Below, one piece after another: positions 1-11,177 of a stretch of DNA of 64,000 bases (positions are counted from its first letter, which is position 1; each line of letters begins with the position of its first letter). The translations under genes and the position numbers were made by a program. The notes under the pieces are model-generated. The model searched no databases. It was not told the DNA's origin and saw nothing but the letters and a program-made list of their open reading frames with translations. Location of the stretch: the NCBI GenBank assembly GCA_026119855.1, contig JAOWBW010001456.1, positions 186,001 through 250,000 of the forward strand, in the 5' to 3' direction. The stretch comes from Campanula takesimana. Taxonomy: Eukaryota; Streptophyta; Magnoliopsida; Asterales; Campanulaceae.

Positions 1-181
1 TTACAATGACTTAACCCTACATTTATACTACAGCCTAAACCCTATTACTTCAATACTCTATTCCTAATTTACATCCACTAATAAGGTAACAATATTAACA
101 AAATATGTCCAGAATATTTACATGAGATATACACAATCTCCAAATTCCGTTCAACTTGATCTCGATCTATCTCAATCTCCA
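1..181 (-). repeat. Left LTR (3' LTR) of the TRIM-like element, partial
   Basis: Matches 883-1067 base for base apart from a few substitutions and short indels, and ends in CA on the plus strand just before the pyrimidine-rich complement of the PPT. The first part of the LTR lies upstream of the window. Confidence 0.8.
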
Positions 182-195
182 ACTCCCCCCCTCAA
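182..195 (-). other. Polypurine tract of the TRIM-like element
   Basis: The plus strand reads ACTCCCCCCCTCAA directly after the left LTR, so the minus strand has a G-run purine tract at the expected place for plus-strand priming. Confidence 0.65.
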
Positions 196-803
196 GTTGG
201 AGGATCTACAACTTAAATACCCAACTTGCCAATACGACAATCAAAACGGGGAGAAAAATTCCAGTTTTTTTTTCATCGTCAGTCCACTTGTGTTCAACGT
301 TGAGCACACAAGTGTCCGAACAACTTAACACACAAGTTGCTCCTCAGACCACCCAGATTTCTTATGTCATCATCGCGCTGCACTTGTGTAGCGTCTGTTT
401 CTGATTCTGGTCGTTAATCTGGTGCAAATTCCCAGGAGTTAGGCATTCATTAATTTCGAGCACCAACTCCGGTCGATTTCATAGTATGTTGTATCGGCGC
501 CGTCATTAGGGTTCTTCGCCGGTACAAATCTGCCGCCGACAACTATGGCACCACCGCCGTCGCTGCTGGTTTCTGGTCTTCTGGTCGTGCCCTGTCTTGT
601 TCGTCTTGCACAATCCGTGCCACGAAGGAGAAAACTTTGTCATGAACGGGTCCCTCCTCAACGTTTTTTTCGTGCACCTCCCGTGCCGCAAAGAGGCTTC
701 CACGGGCTCCTCCCGTCATTTGTTCTTCTCCACCATGTTGCCTACCATGGCAACGATGGTTTCATTGCGGAAGCGTATGGATATTCAGGCCCTCATATCG
801 GAG

Positions 804-815
804 GCTCTGATACCA
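804..815 (-). other. Primer-binding site, tRNA-iMet type
   Basis: The plus strand GCTCTGATACCA is the complement of TGGTATCAGAGC, the usual plant Copia/TRIM primer site for initiator tRNA-Met. It lies 3 nt from the TG that opens the right LTR. Confidence 0.8.
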
Positions 816-818
816 TAT

Positions 819-1067
819 TGAGAAATCGGTGTGTGGGGAGAGGATTATGATGGTAATATTATTTAATCACTCTCTCAAATAATTACAATGACTTAACCCT
901 ACATTTATACTAAAGTCTAAACCCTATTACTTGATCATTACTCTATTCTTAATTTACATCCACTAAATAAGGTAACAATATTAACAAAATATGTCTAGAA
1001 TATTTACATGAGATATACACAATCTCCTAATTCCGTTCAACTTGATCTCGATCTATCTCAATCTCCA
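819..1067 (-). repeat. Right LTR (5' LTR) of the TRIM-like element
   Basis: A 249-bp copy that starts TG and ends CA on the plus strand. Positions 883-1067 repeat 1-181. Confidence 0.8.
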
Positions 1068-1500
1068 ACTTCGGAGCTTGATTGTGGTGGACGGAGCTCG
1101 GAGTTTTAGTTGATGGCCGGAGCTTACTGGACTACGGGGTGCGGCCTCCTTACTTTCGCCGGGGCTGTTCGGAACGTCCATTTGTTTACGCCAGAGCTTC
1201 TGAATTCAGCCTTTGGTCCCTCTTGCCTTCTTCTTGGAGCTCGCAAGCTGGCGGTTGGAACTAGCTGTGGTGGATGGAGCTCGCAAGTTAGAGCTTGGAA
1301 TTCGCAAGCCAGCGGTTAGAGGACACCAGAGCAAGAAGAATGGTCGCTGGAGCTTGAGTTCGCTTCCCGGAGCCTTTGTGGGATGCGTGTTTTTTGGAGC
1401 TCGGGCTCCACAGGAGCTTGGAGTTCGCTTCCCGGAGCCACAGTGAGATGCGTGTTTTCCATAGCTCGGGCTGCGATGTGGATAGTTCCTTGCACTGTTC
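1068..1500. repeat. Degenerate GGAGCTCG / GGAGCTTG-rich repeat region
   Basis: The hexamer GGAGCT recurs many times at irregular spacing. A longer unit, GAGTTCGCTTCCCGGAGCC followed by a GATGCGTGTTTT block, occurs twice (near 1358 and 1421). No protein similarity was recognised in either strand. It may be a remnant of a larger element into which the TRIM-like element inserted. From 1501 to 1916 I see only AT-rich sequence and the PPR gene's upstream region. Confidence 0.4.
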
Positions 1501-1916
1501 TGAGTTGACCGTTTCCCCTTTTTCCAGCACGCGCACACTCATTTTCTACTTTTTTTTTTTTTGTTTTTGTTTTTTGCATAGGATACCCTTGAATTGAAAT
1601 GACAACACTGCCTTTTAAAAAGCCATGTGCAAGGCACATGTGCATCATCCTATTAAAAATTTAACGAATTGTTAGTATTTACACTACATTTTAACAAATT
1701 GACTTGGGTTTATTTAGCCATTCAGATCAAACGGTAATTCAAACTGTGATAGTCAAACAGCAAGTAAGAAAAAAGAAGAAGACAATAACAATGAAATAAT
1801 GCCACGGACAAAAATTACCGCCTAGGATTGCATGCCCTCGGCTCGGGATACCTTCGATCTAGTCGATCTCCATAAACTTCACTCATCTCGACTTCGGCCA
1901 TTGCTCTTCACCTCTG

Positions 1917-4062
1917 ATGATTTCCCTCCAAATCGAAACCCTACTCCAACGGTCCCGAACTACTTTCCATCTTCTGCAAATCCATTCATTTCTCCTAAAA
2001 ACTGCACTCGACCGCCATGAATACTTCCTCTCCAAATTCATTCTCTCCTCATCTTCAATTTCTCTCGATCTCGCAAGATCAATCTTCGATAACTCACCCA
2101 TAACCCCACCACTCTTTGCTTGGAATACTATTATCAAAGAATACTCAAAGAGCTCAGTACCAATTGAATCCCTTCAACTTTTCTGTCAGCTTCAAAGATT
2201 TGGCCTTCAACCTGATAAATATACTTACCCATTTGTTATCAAAGCTTGCGGTCGGTGTTTAATGGTAGGAGTAGGGGGTACGCTGCATTCCTTGATTTTG
2301 AAGACGGGTCTTGATTCGGATCGTTATATAAACAATACCCTTTTGCGAATGTATGCCGGTTGTGGTACAATTGGGTTAGCAAGGAAGGTGTTCGATGAAA
2401 TGGGTGACAGAGATGTGGTTTCTTGGAGTTCTATGATTGCTGGATATGTTAATTGGTAATTTGTTCTTTTGTCAAACTCGTTGAATTTCGATGAATTATT
2501 TTTACTATGACATAGGTTATCGTATGTAAGTCTTGAAATGAGGTCATACGATATCTAATCAGAATCTGATTAACAAGCTAGAACGCTAGGAAGACATACA
2601 ACAAATCGATAAATTGTCCTGTTTTTTTTCTAAGACGACGTAGAAGCTAAACTATAAATTAAATAGCTCAATGGTGCTCATTAAGAGTTGGACTTTGGAA
2701 GCAATTTTCTCAACATATATTCCTTGTAGGGCCAGGAATAACCATTTTATGATTGTATCAGTTTGAAATTGTTGTTATGTTGGTTTTATTATACATCCAT
2801 CTCAAGAGCTTTGCAACTTTTTAAACGTCTACATCATTCTTATGCCTCTTGGATAATGCTACTTCATGCTAGTAATGCCATAAACTTTGTCTATACTTCT
2901 TGGATAATGCCATATTGGGGTGCTCAAGTATATCTTATCTTCCTTCCGCCCTTCCTTTAAGCAATCATCACATTTATTCCCCTGCTTTAGTTGCGTCCTT
3001 GCTTACTTATACTTGCATTTGAAACAACAGTCATTGCATTAATTGTTTTTATCTGAAATCTAGAGTAATTATCCGATGAATGCTTTGAAGTATTTCATGT
3101 CTTTCTTCCTCCTTTCCTTTGAGCAACATTGCATTTATTCCCCTGCTTCAGTTGCATCATAGCTAGATTGCATTTGAAATCATTGATTCATTGTCATTGC
3201 AACTAATTATTTATCTGAAATCTACAGCAATTATCCATTGAATGCTTTGAAGCTTTTCCGAGAAATGAAGCAAGTGAATGTAAATCCAAACTCCGTTACA
3301 CTGGTTACCTTGCTTTCTGCTTGCACACTCCTGCTCAATATCAAACTAGGGAAATCAATTCATTCACATATTGTCATAAACGATATTGCATTTGATGTTT
3401 CCCTTGGGACTGCACTCCTTGAGATCTATGCGAAGTGTGGTTACATAGAGGAAGCCTTCCATATTTTCAAGTCCATGAGTGAGAAAAATCTGCAGTGTTG
3501 GACAATAATGATTTCAGGGCTTGCAGACAATGGTCGTGGTGAAGAAGCAATTGCATTGTTTCATAAAATGGAAGAAATTGGCCTGAAACCTGACAGCATT
3601 TCATTTTCTGCAGTCCTGTGTGCTTGTAGTCACTTAGGTTCTGTTACCGAGGGCCAAAAGTATTTCGATCAGATGGTTAATCTCTATAACATTCAGCCTA
3701 CAATGGAACATTACGGGTGCTTGGTGGACATGTTTGGACGAGCTGGGATGATTGAAGAATCTTATCAAACTATTAGGAACATGACAATGGTGCCTAACTC
3801 TGTTATACTTAGGAGCTTCATTAGTGCATGTAAACAACATGACAGAACTACCCTTTTTGATGAAAATGTGAGGGAAAAATTGCTTCAAATGGAGCCGGAT
3901 GTTGGAGCTAACTATGTGATTTCTGCTGGTTTGTCTTCTATTTCTGGTGATTGGAGGGACGTATGTGTCCTGCGAAATTATATGAAAGGTAAAGGTCTGA
4001 AGAAAAATCCTGGGTGCAGTTGGTTAGAGGTGAGCAGTTGTTCTGGTCAAGCTATAATCTAA
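1917..4062 (+). CDS. Pentatricopeptide repeat protein, PLS class with E domain, one intron
   Basis: Exon 1 is 1917-2455 and exon 2 is 3228-4062, joined across a GT-AG intron (2456-3227), giving 457 aa. The splice restores the reading ...MIAGYVN-C-NYPLNALKLFREMK, a continuous PPR motif, which is why I join the two frames. PPR motifs run through most of the protein: LFAWNTIIKEYSKS, KYTYPFVIKACG, DVVSWSSMIAGY, NSVTLVTLLSAC, NLQCWTIMISGL, DSISFSAVLCACSHLG. It ends in an E-type C-terminus (KGKGLKKNPGCSWLEV) with no DYW deaminase. Proteins of this class bind organellar RNA, usually for C-to-U editing in mitochondria or chloroplasts, with a DYW protein supplied in trans. The target cannot be read from this sequence. 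The start at 1917 is the first ATG in frame. An intron is uncommon in this family. Confidence 0.85.
2941..3252 (+). repeat. Tandem duplication of the PPR intron 3' end and exon start
   Basis: About 150 bp containing the end of the intron and the first codons of exon 2 occurs twice, at about 2941-3090 and 3105-3252. Both copies carry CATTTATTCCCCTGCTT, ATCTGAAATCTA and AATGCTTTGAAG. The upstream copy has CTAGAG where the downstream copy has CTACAGC at the splice acceptor. Confidence 0.75.
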
Positions 4063-4619
4063 CAGGATTTCAGATGATCCTTTTGAACTTAAATGACTGA
4101 AAGTAAAGGCTCCCTTTGTTATGTGACAAATGGTTATGGATAATTTTCTCAACATTTAGTTGGTGATACTTCAAGGATTGACGGATAGTGGCTTTCAGCT
4201 TCCACAGGCGAGAGAAGAACATGAATAGTGCTTACACTACTAGGAAATATTCTGGAAGTTTTAAGTCTCGGCTGTTAGCCTCTTACAGAATTTATTGCTA
4301 ATTAACTTACTTCTCCAAATCCATAATGCTCCATTGAGCAGCTTGAGGTGTCTTGGTATTTCCGTTCGAAGCAAGAAGCATGTCGAGCAGAGTACTCACC
4401 TTCAGGTAATAACTTTTCAGTGCTCTTTTGATGTTTCATTTATTCCTGTGCTGGCTGTCGTATCAAAATGATTTGTATCTCTTTGACCATTAAGAGAGAA
4501 AAATAAATAGCCTTTATGCCTTTATCCACGAGCTGTATAAATTGCATATGCTAGCATCTACAAAGATTATAATAATTGGTATCTTATTCTTTAAGAAGTT
4601 TGATATATTCTTGATATTC

Positions 4620-5545
4620 TAAGAATTCTGCTGAAAATGGTTTGGATGCTTTAACGATGTTCCTGAAAAAGAAGCAAATGCGTCTGAATCGGTGTGCTGT
4701 TATGTTGGTTAGCTTACTTTCTGGTTTCAGTCATCTGCTTTACATCAAGCTAGGAATTCATTTAAGCATTCTCGTGAACTGAATCGGGTAGAATGTTTAT
4801 GTTGGGACTGCCCTCCTTCAGATGTTTGCAAACTGTGGCTAGGCAGAGGAACCATTCCGGTTATCTCTGTCTTTGATTGAGAAAAAAACTGTTGTCCTGG
4901 GCAATAATAATTTTTTGACTGACAAAGAATGGCTATGGGGAATTAACAATTCATATATATATATATATATATATTTTTTTTTTTCTTCCAAAAAGGAATA
5001 TCTTGCTTCCTCTGCCTTCGTAGTCTCCTCGGTTCTATTGTGGGCAAAAATGTACTTTTCGAATGGTTAATGTTTGCTTGTTGTTCATATAAAGGAACAT
5101 TGTTGGTTCATGGTGGACATGTTTGGACGAGCTGGATTGATTGATGAAGCTTATAAGGTTATCTGAGCATGCCAATACTCAACAGTGCCCTAATCTTCAT
5201 TGTAAAGGAGCTTCATGTGCTCATGTAAACACCATTTTGGATGGTAATTATTGGGAATTTCTGCTAGAATGGAGCTGGCCTTGGCTTTAAATACTACCTC
5301 CGTCCCAAAATGATCTTCACACTTTTTTCGCAATTACTGCGAAGGAACTTTGAGCAATAATTTTTGGTTGATTTAATTATCCAACTGAAAATCAAAAACT
5401 TGTGATCTCTGGATTTGTCATCTGCCTGCAGTTGGAAAGAGGTAGAAGACCTGCGAGACTCTATGAAAGGTAATCTCTGAAGAAAAATAGCTGGTGGAGT
5501 TGGGTGGAAGTCTGTGGCCATGGCCAGGTCAAGCTATGATTACAA
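4620..5545 (+). pseudogene. Decayed tandem copy of the PPR gene's second exon
   Basis: Pieces of the PPR protein can be followed in order in this stretch. First a LDALTMFLKKKQ segment followed by VMLVSLLSG and IKLGIHLS, then VGTALLQMFANCG with a stop codon. Near 5110 comes VDMFGRAGLIDEAYK, and near 5430 DWKEVEDLRDSMKG with the last residues degraded. Stops, frameshifts and a (TA)n tract near 4950 interrupt it. The matching parts of the intact gene are at 3228-4050, so this is a tandem duplicate of the 3' half that has lost function. Confidence 0.75.
5296..5410. mobile_element. One-ended Stowaway-like MITE fragment inside the PPR pseudogene
   Basis: CTACCTCCGTCCCAAAATGA is a typical Stowaway-like terminus. 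A matching inverted end was not found nearby, so this is a truncated piece. A similar single end is at 41762. Confidence 0.4.
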
Positions 5546-6039
5546 GCTATGCGTTTGTTGAGCTGATACATCACCTTCTGGTATGAATTTATGCCATTTT
5601 TACCGTTTCAGTTTCGCGTGTTTGATGTCATTGCGATCTTGATACACATGTAAAATCTTACCCGTTCATGAATGCAATAAACACAGCTTTGGTGTAATCC
5701 CTTGTTAGCTACATAAGCTAATTAAATCAGAGAGACGATAGGATAAGTAACAGAAATGAAGCACCGTCCAGTGAGGATATACAGAAGAATGTTGGAATGA
5801 TCAACACAGAAGTAGTGCAATCTTATGGGCTCGTTTGTTTTCCCATTCAGATGCACTTATTGGGTAAAAGTCTGAATCGGTCAGACCTCTAAACAGTCTT
5901 ACCTAAAACTGGTTTATTAGGATCTTTATGAATGTCGATGATCTATATCCTTGAAGCTTAGAATGAAATTAGAAGATTGCAAAACAGATTAATCACTCGC
6001 TACCAATTTCTAGGCAGCTCCAAGTACATTTTTCTTGCC
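5546..6039. other. Intergenic stretch without recognised genes
   Basis: AT-rich sequence after the PPR pseudogene and before the Copia insertion. No ORF with protein similarity and no clear repeat was seen. Confidence 0.5.
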
Positions 6040-6044
6040 CTCCC

Positions 6045-6700
6045 TGTTGGAACAATCTTAACCCATGAATGCCATACTCAATTCTGGAATAAGTTTAAGA
6101 AGGAGATGAAGGCGGAAGCGTATACCTGTTGAATCCATGATGTTGTCTTTAGGGAGAAAAGATGAAGAACAAGTAGGGGACGGAGTTCTTCTAAATGATT
6201 GTGCCTTTACTCTTGTCTTCTTTAACACTTAATGAAGAGAATATTGAGAGAGTAAATGAATGATGTAGTAGTTTCTAGGGCTGATGGAGAACCCTTTATA
6301 TATGAAACTAATAGGCACCTCATTTAGGGACTACACCCTTTCAATCAGGGTTGCACGATTCGTAGTTCGTCCGATTCGAATTCGCGATACGATTCGCGAT
6401 TCGCTCAACCCATGGAATCCGATACGTAGAGTATTACAATTATTACGATTCGTGAGAGTATTACAATTATTTGATAAATGATTGGTAATAGTTTTGGCAA
6501 ACATCCAGGATATTCTTTTCACACCTTGAAACCTATACTTTTACAATTCAACGACTTTTCAAATTTAGAGGACACTTTTACAAGGTATCGGAACACAAAT
6601 CGATACATTATAGGTATACGCGATTCGATGCATGTATGGTGATGTGAAATTACACTAGATGACTGTATGTAGATGATGTTATGCAAGCCATGTTCTAACA
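6045..6700 (-). repeat. Left LTR (3' LTR) of the Copia element, with an internal replacement
   Basis: 656 bp, compared with 464 bp for its partner. The first 300 bp and the last 50 bp match the right LTR closely. Between them, about 290 bp starting AGGGTTGCACGATTCG is not in the partner, and about 130 bp of the partner is missing. Confidence 0.85.
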
Positions 6701-7166
6701 ATCTCCCACTTGGGTTGCAAAACAAAGTCTTTCCTTAAAATCATAAATATAACACAAATGAAACCCTAATGTGCACCTTGTTGTCATTTATAACAATCCC
6801 GTCCATTAGCCATACAAGTATAAGGACTAAAGGGGCAGTCGTTGTAATTGATTCGCAACTAAACCCACAATAATCACGTATACAAATCCGACTAAATGAC
6901 ATAGATCAAAAGTGTAGATGTGTAGCATGGAACATAATGAATATATCCATATTCATCCAACTAGTCCAACTTAACCAAATGAGATCAAACTTAAAATAAT
7001 AGAACAATTAATGAAAAAACAACATAAACTCCCACTATATTAAATGTTATCAAAAGTTGTTACACCCATATGAGCAACATGCTCGTGAAACACTAAAGGT
7101 GATAACGCCTTAGTAAACGGATCCGCTAACATGGAGTTTGTTCCAATAAGTTGTATTTCTATTTGT

Positions 7167-7379
7167 TCATTTTTGTACTCTTTCTCTTACAACAAGAAAC
7201 TTAATGTCTATATGCTTAGACTTTGATGAACTCTTGTTATTGTTGGAATACAAGACTGCAGCCCGATTGTCACAATATAACTTAATAGGTCTTTCGACAC
7301 TTGTTGACAATTCGCAGTCCCTCAATAAACTTATGCAGCCATATAATTTAACCAATATCGGAATACCTAATGATCTCAA
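7167..7379 (-). pseudogene. Copia RNase H fragment
   Basis: Contains PIKLYCDNRAAVLYSNN and KSKHIDIKF, the core of the Copia RNase H domain (the D of CDN and the SKHI block). It belongs to the end of pol and is separated from the RT frame by stops or frameshifts near 7380-7440. The 7166-6701 interval holds no further coding sequence and acts as the 3' untranslated part of the element. Confidence 0.85.
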
Positions 7380-7437
7380 GATGATCCGATTTCAAATATA
7401 TAGGCATGTAGTTCTTTAGTGTTTTGTAAATATCTCA

Positions 7438-7941
7438 TCATTCTTTTGGCTGCAACCTAATGTTCTCTCCCCGGATTGCTTTGGTATCTACCAAGCATCC
7501 CAACAATAAATGTAAGACTTGCGCATACATTAAGCTTCCTACTGCTGATGCATAAGGGATATTTTCCATATACTTGGATTCAAAATTACTTTTAGGACGC
7601 TGTTTGAGACTAAACTTGTCTCCTTTAGAAACAGGGGTGTCATGTGGTTTACAGTTTTGCATTCTAAATCTTTGTAATACCTTTTCTATATAGGCCTTTT
7701 GTGATAATCCTAAAATACCCCGTGAGCGATCACGGTGAATTTGGATTCCTAATACAAAAGATGCCTTACCAAGATCTTTCATTTCAAATTTGTTTGAAAG
7801 AAATTTCTTAGTTTCCTTAAGAAGGTTCATATCATTACTAGCAAGCAAAATATCATCCACATATAAGACCAAAATTATAAATTTACTCCCACTGAACTTA
7901 TGGTATACACAATCTTTTACCAAGATTCGTTTCAAAACCAA
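7438..7941 (-). pseudogene. Copia reverse transcriptase, C-terminal part
   Basis: Carries the catalytic LYVDDILLAS box, DLGKASFVLGIQIHRD, LGLSQKAYIEKVLQRF and YASAVGSLMYA, all typical of Copia RT. The upstream segment SIYGLKQASRQWYLKF can be read at about 7950-8030 but is cut off by a stop codon near 8030, which separates it from the N-terminal RT part. Confidence 0.9.
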
Positions 7942-8029
7942 ATGAAAGAATAACTTGATTAAATTTTAAATACCATTGACGAGAAGCTTGCTTGAGGCCA
8001 TAGATGGATTTCTTAAGTTTACAAACTAA

Positions 8030-8764
8030 TTAATTAGTTTGCTCTAAATCAGTCACCATTTCTTGTTTCTTCATATAGATAGTTTCCTCAATATCTCCAT
8101 TGAGAAAAGCTGTCTTTACATCCATTTGATGAAGCTCAAGATCATAATGTGCTACTAGTGCCATAATGATCCTAAAAGAGTTTTTAGAAGATACAAGAGA
8201 AAATGTTTCTTTGTAATCAATGCCTTCTTTTTGAGTAAAACCTTTAGCAACAAGACGAGCCTTATATCTTTCCACATTACCTTGTGAATCATTTTTGGTT
8301 TTAAATATCCATTTACAACCAATATGTTTCACATCTTTAGGTAATGGAACAAGATCCCAAACGTCATTGTCTTTCATAGATTTTAACTCTTCATTTATGG
8401 CATTGATCCACTTATGAGAATTAGGACTATTAATGGCTTCATGGAAGATGAGTGGCTCATCTCCCACTAAACCTAAGTGTCCTTCATTCTCGGCAAGATA
8501 CACCTCATAATCATCCGGAATTGCACTCCTTCTTACTCTATTTGATCTCCTTAAGGGCACCGGTTCTTCCTGATTTTGAGGTTGTTGAATTTCATCCTCA
8601 TGATCAACATTTTCATGTTGTTCAATATTTATAGGGGAGTCATTGTTTTGAATTGTATGTTCCTCTTGAATTTCAGGTATAAAACATTGATTTCCAATTG
8701 GAACTACTAAGGGAAGAGGTATAGAAATGGATGCCTCTTCCTCTTCAAATTCAAAACTATTCAT
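8030..8764 (-). pseudogene. Copia reverse transcriptase, N-terminal part
   Basis: An acidic linker is followed by RRSNRVRRS, then NAINEELKSMKDNDVWDLV, CKWIFKTK, YKARLVAKGFTQKEGIDY and MDVKTAFLNGDIEETIYM. These are the standard Copia RT blocks, including the first catalytic Asp region. A stop near 8030 ends it before the YVDD box. The short frame at 8761-8952 continues upstream towards integrase but with a frame break near 9060. Confidence 0.9.
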
Positions 8765-9067
8765 AATTTCCCCTCTAAATTCAACATCCTCACAGAACCT
8801 AGCATTTCCCGTTTCAAAAAAAGTTCTAGTTTTCGGGTTGTAAAATTTATAGCCCCTAGATCTCTCGGCATACCCAACAAAATAGCTACTAACAGTCTTA
8901 GCGTCCAGTTTGCCCTCATTAGGCCTAGCTTCTGCTGGACAACCCCATACATGAAGATGATTTAAGGACGGTTTCTTATTCGTGCATAATTCATAAGGGG
9001 TTTTATTATTAGTAGCCTTAGAGGGAGCTCTATTGAGAATATAAGTTGCGGTTTTTAATGCATCGTC

Positions 9068-9937
9068 TCATAATGAGTGAGGTAAAGAAGTACAAGAAAT
9101 CATACTTCTTACCATATCCTTAAGGGTTCTATTACGTCTCTCAGCTACACCATTCATGCTAGGCGTACCCGGCATAGTGTAGTGAAGAACAATCCCACAC
9201 TCCTCAAGATAGCGAGCAAAAGGACCCTGACGTTGTTCTCCCGAACCGTCATTCCGACCGTAGTATTCACCACCACGATCGGACCTAACGTTCTTAATAG
9301 TCTTTCCAAGTTGATTTTCAACTTCGGCCTTATAAGACTTGAAAACGTCCAAAGATTGAGACTTTTCATGAAGTAAATAAATGTACCCATATCGAGAGTA
9401 GTCTTCTATGAACGCATTAAAGTATTGTTGACTATTCCATGAAGGGGTAGTGAATGGCCCACAAATATCCGTATGTATTAGTTCTAGGACACTTGATGCT
9501 CTCGAGGATACTTTTCTTTTAGTGTTTGTAAATTTTCCTTTAAGGCATTCAATGCAAAAGTCTTTTTCCGGAATATCAAGTTTGTTTAAGATTCCTTTTG
9601 ACACAAGCATGTCAATTCTCCTTTTGGAGATATGACCCAAACGCCTATGCCGTAAGGTATAAGAATTTTCACTTGATAACTTTCGCTTTCTATTTTTGGT
9701 TTCATTATTATGGGGCTCATTTATTGTTTGAATAGTGTCAAGTAAGTAAAGATTATCATTACTTGACAAAGTACTAGTACCAACAATCTTGGAATTAAAA
9801 TAAAGATCACATCTATTATTTCCAAATGAACAAGAATAACCTTCCTTGTCCAATACAGTGATAGATATCAAATTCCGTCTAAATGATGGTACAGTAAAAG
9901 TATTATTTAATACAAAATAATAACCAGTACTTAACAA
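9068..9937 (-). pseudogene. Copia pre-integrase and integrase domain
   Basis: The pre-integrase zinc-binding segment has HRRLGHISKRRIDML and CIECLKGK (H-H-C-C). The integrase core carries the three acidic residues in HTDICGP, RSDRGGEYY and GVAERRNRTLKD. It acts in integration of the cDNA into the host genome. A stop near 9068 follows LPHSL, so the polyprotein cannot be made whole. Confidence 0.92.
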
Positions 9938-10037
9938 TAACCGAAAAGGTCCCTATGCCTATTACTTCAACCGGATTCCCAGCTCCCATATAGATGAATC
10001 TCTCATCTTCACTGGGTCTTCGGTAATTCAGGCAACC

Positions 10038-10604
10038 CTACATAGACATACTTATGTGAGTTGTTGCACCAGAATCCAACCACCATGTATATGTAGGAAT
10101 TGAAACCAAATTAGCCTCAGTACAAACAAGACCAAATGACATACCTTTCTTAGCACGCCAAGCGTGATATTTAGGGCAGTCGTACTTCATGTGAGCGAGG
10201 TCTTTGCAAAAGAAGCATTTATTTTCCTTATGACCATTAGATGATCCCTTAGGCTTCTTATTACTTGCAACCACAATTTCCTTCCCTCTTCTCTTTGTCC
10301 CATGAGAAGAGGTAGATGTCAAACGTTCCTCAAGAATATCAAGGAATGTTTTAGCGTCAACATCCTTGGAGACACTGTTCAAAATAGTCTCCGGGACAAC
10401 AATATTCATGATCATTAGGCTCACGCGGTTGGAGCGTTTCCATTTCTCAGCATTTAAGCGATCTTCTTGAGTGCTTTTATCAGTGAGAGGAAGAGGAAAC
10501 GGTTCCCTTAATGCGAGATCTATGTCCATATATCCTAAGATCATTGTCATTTTATTTTTTCAAGTTTTAAAATTAGTCTCATTTAGCATCGGTACGGTAC
10601 TCAT
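10038..10604 (-). pseudogene. Copia gag with zinc knuckle and protease start
   Basis: The likely ATG is at 10604 (MSTVPMLNETNFKT). A TGA at 10560-10562 stands where the family has Trp (FKTW), so gag is stopped after 14 codons. The frame continues with MTMILGYMDIDLALREP, a UBN2-type gag region, and a CCHC zinc knuckle CFFCKDLAHMKYDCPKYH. It ends in the protease active site WWLDSGATTHIS. Gag packages the RNA; the protease cleaves the polyprotein. Confidence 0.9.
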
Positions 10605-11177
10605 AGCAGCAATTATGGATGAAGCAATAAGTAAATATGTTGGAATTTCGAGAACAAGAATGAATACAAAACATGAATAAGAAACTACACAATGAATAAA
10701 TGATTAATTATATCAACGAAATCCATCAACAAGATAATCAACATGACATCAAAACTAATCTTTGGATTGCGAGTTGACTCATATATGATTGTCATAGGTA
10801 ACAAGTAATTTGAACAATATTTTAATTAAATGCTTAATCTTCCTTTGGGCCGTCTTAAGCATTTAACAAAACCAACTTAATGTTCATTTTATTTGTTACC
10901 ACATGAATGCACAAGTTTAGTCAAATGTCAAGATTTTCTTTGGAAAATTCATGTCATTAACATATCAACTTATACATTCAACACTTTAACAATTTTGAGT
11001 TTAAATAACGTTAATCACTTTGGCGATAATATTATTTAAACAATGAATAAAATTGTTTAAGCATATAATTAATCACAAACTTTAGGGTTTGAAAAAATAA
11101 ATGTTTTGTTCAAGAAAGGGTAAACAAAACAGTGCAAAACTTTGAAAATAAAAGGCCTATGAACAGTGCTTTTATCC

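Larger units (their letters stand above)
1..1067 (-). mobile_element. TRIM-like miniature LTR retrotransposon, cut by the window edge
   Basis: Two direct repeats (1-181 and 819-1067) flank an internal region of only about 640 bp. Read on the minus strand, a primer-binding site TGGTATCAGAGC lies next to the right LTR, and a purine tract TTGAGGGGGGAGT adjoins the left LTR. The order LTR, PBS, short interior, PPT, LTR is that of terminal-repeat retrotransposons in miniature. No gag or pol similarity is seen inside; the short ORFs there look like chance frames. Such elements depend on proteins of an autonomous relative. About 64 bp of the left LTR lie outside the window, so its TSD cannot be checked. 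It could also be an internally deleted Copia element. Confidence 0.75.

Noticed and set aside
545..850. 101-codon ORF inside the TRIM-like element
   Set aside because: Runs across the PBS into the LTR and has no gag or other domain; another ORF overlaps it on the opposite strand.
1832..2020. Upstream ATG overlapping the PPR start
   Set aside because: Different frame, ends after 62 codons and shows no PPR motif; the ATG at 1917 leads into the PPR protein.
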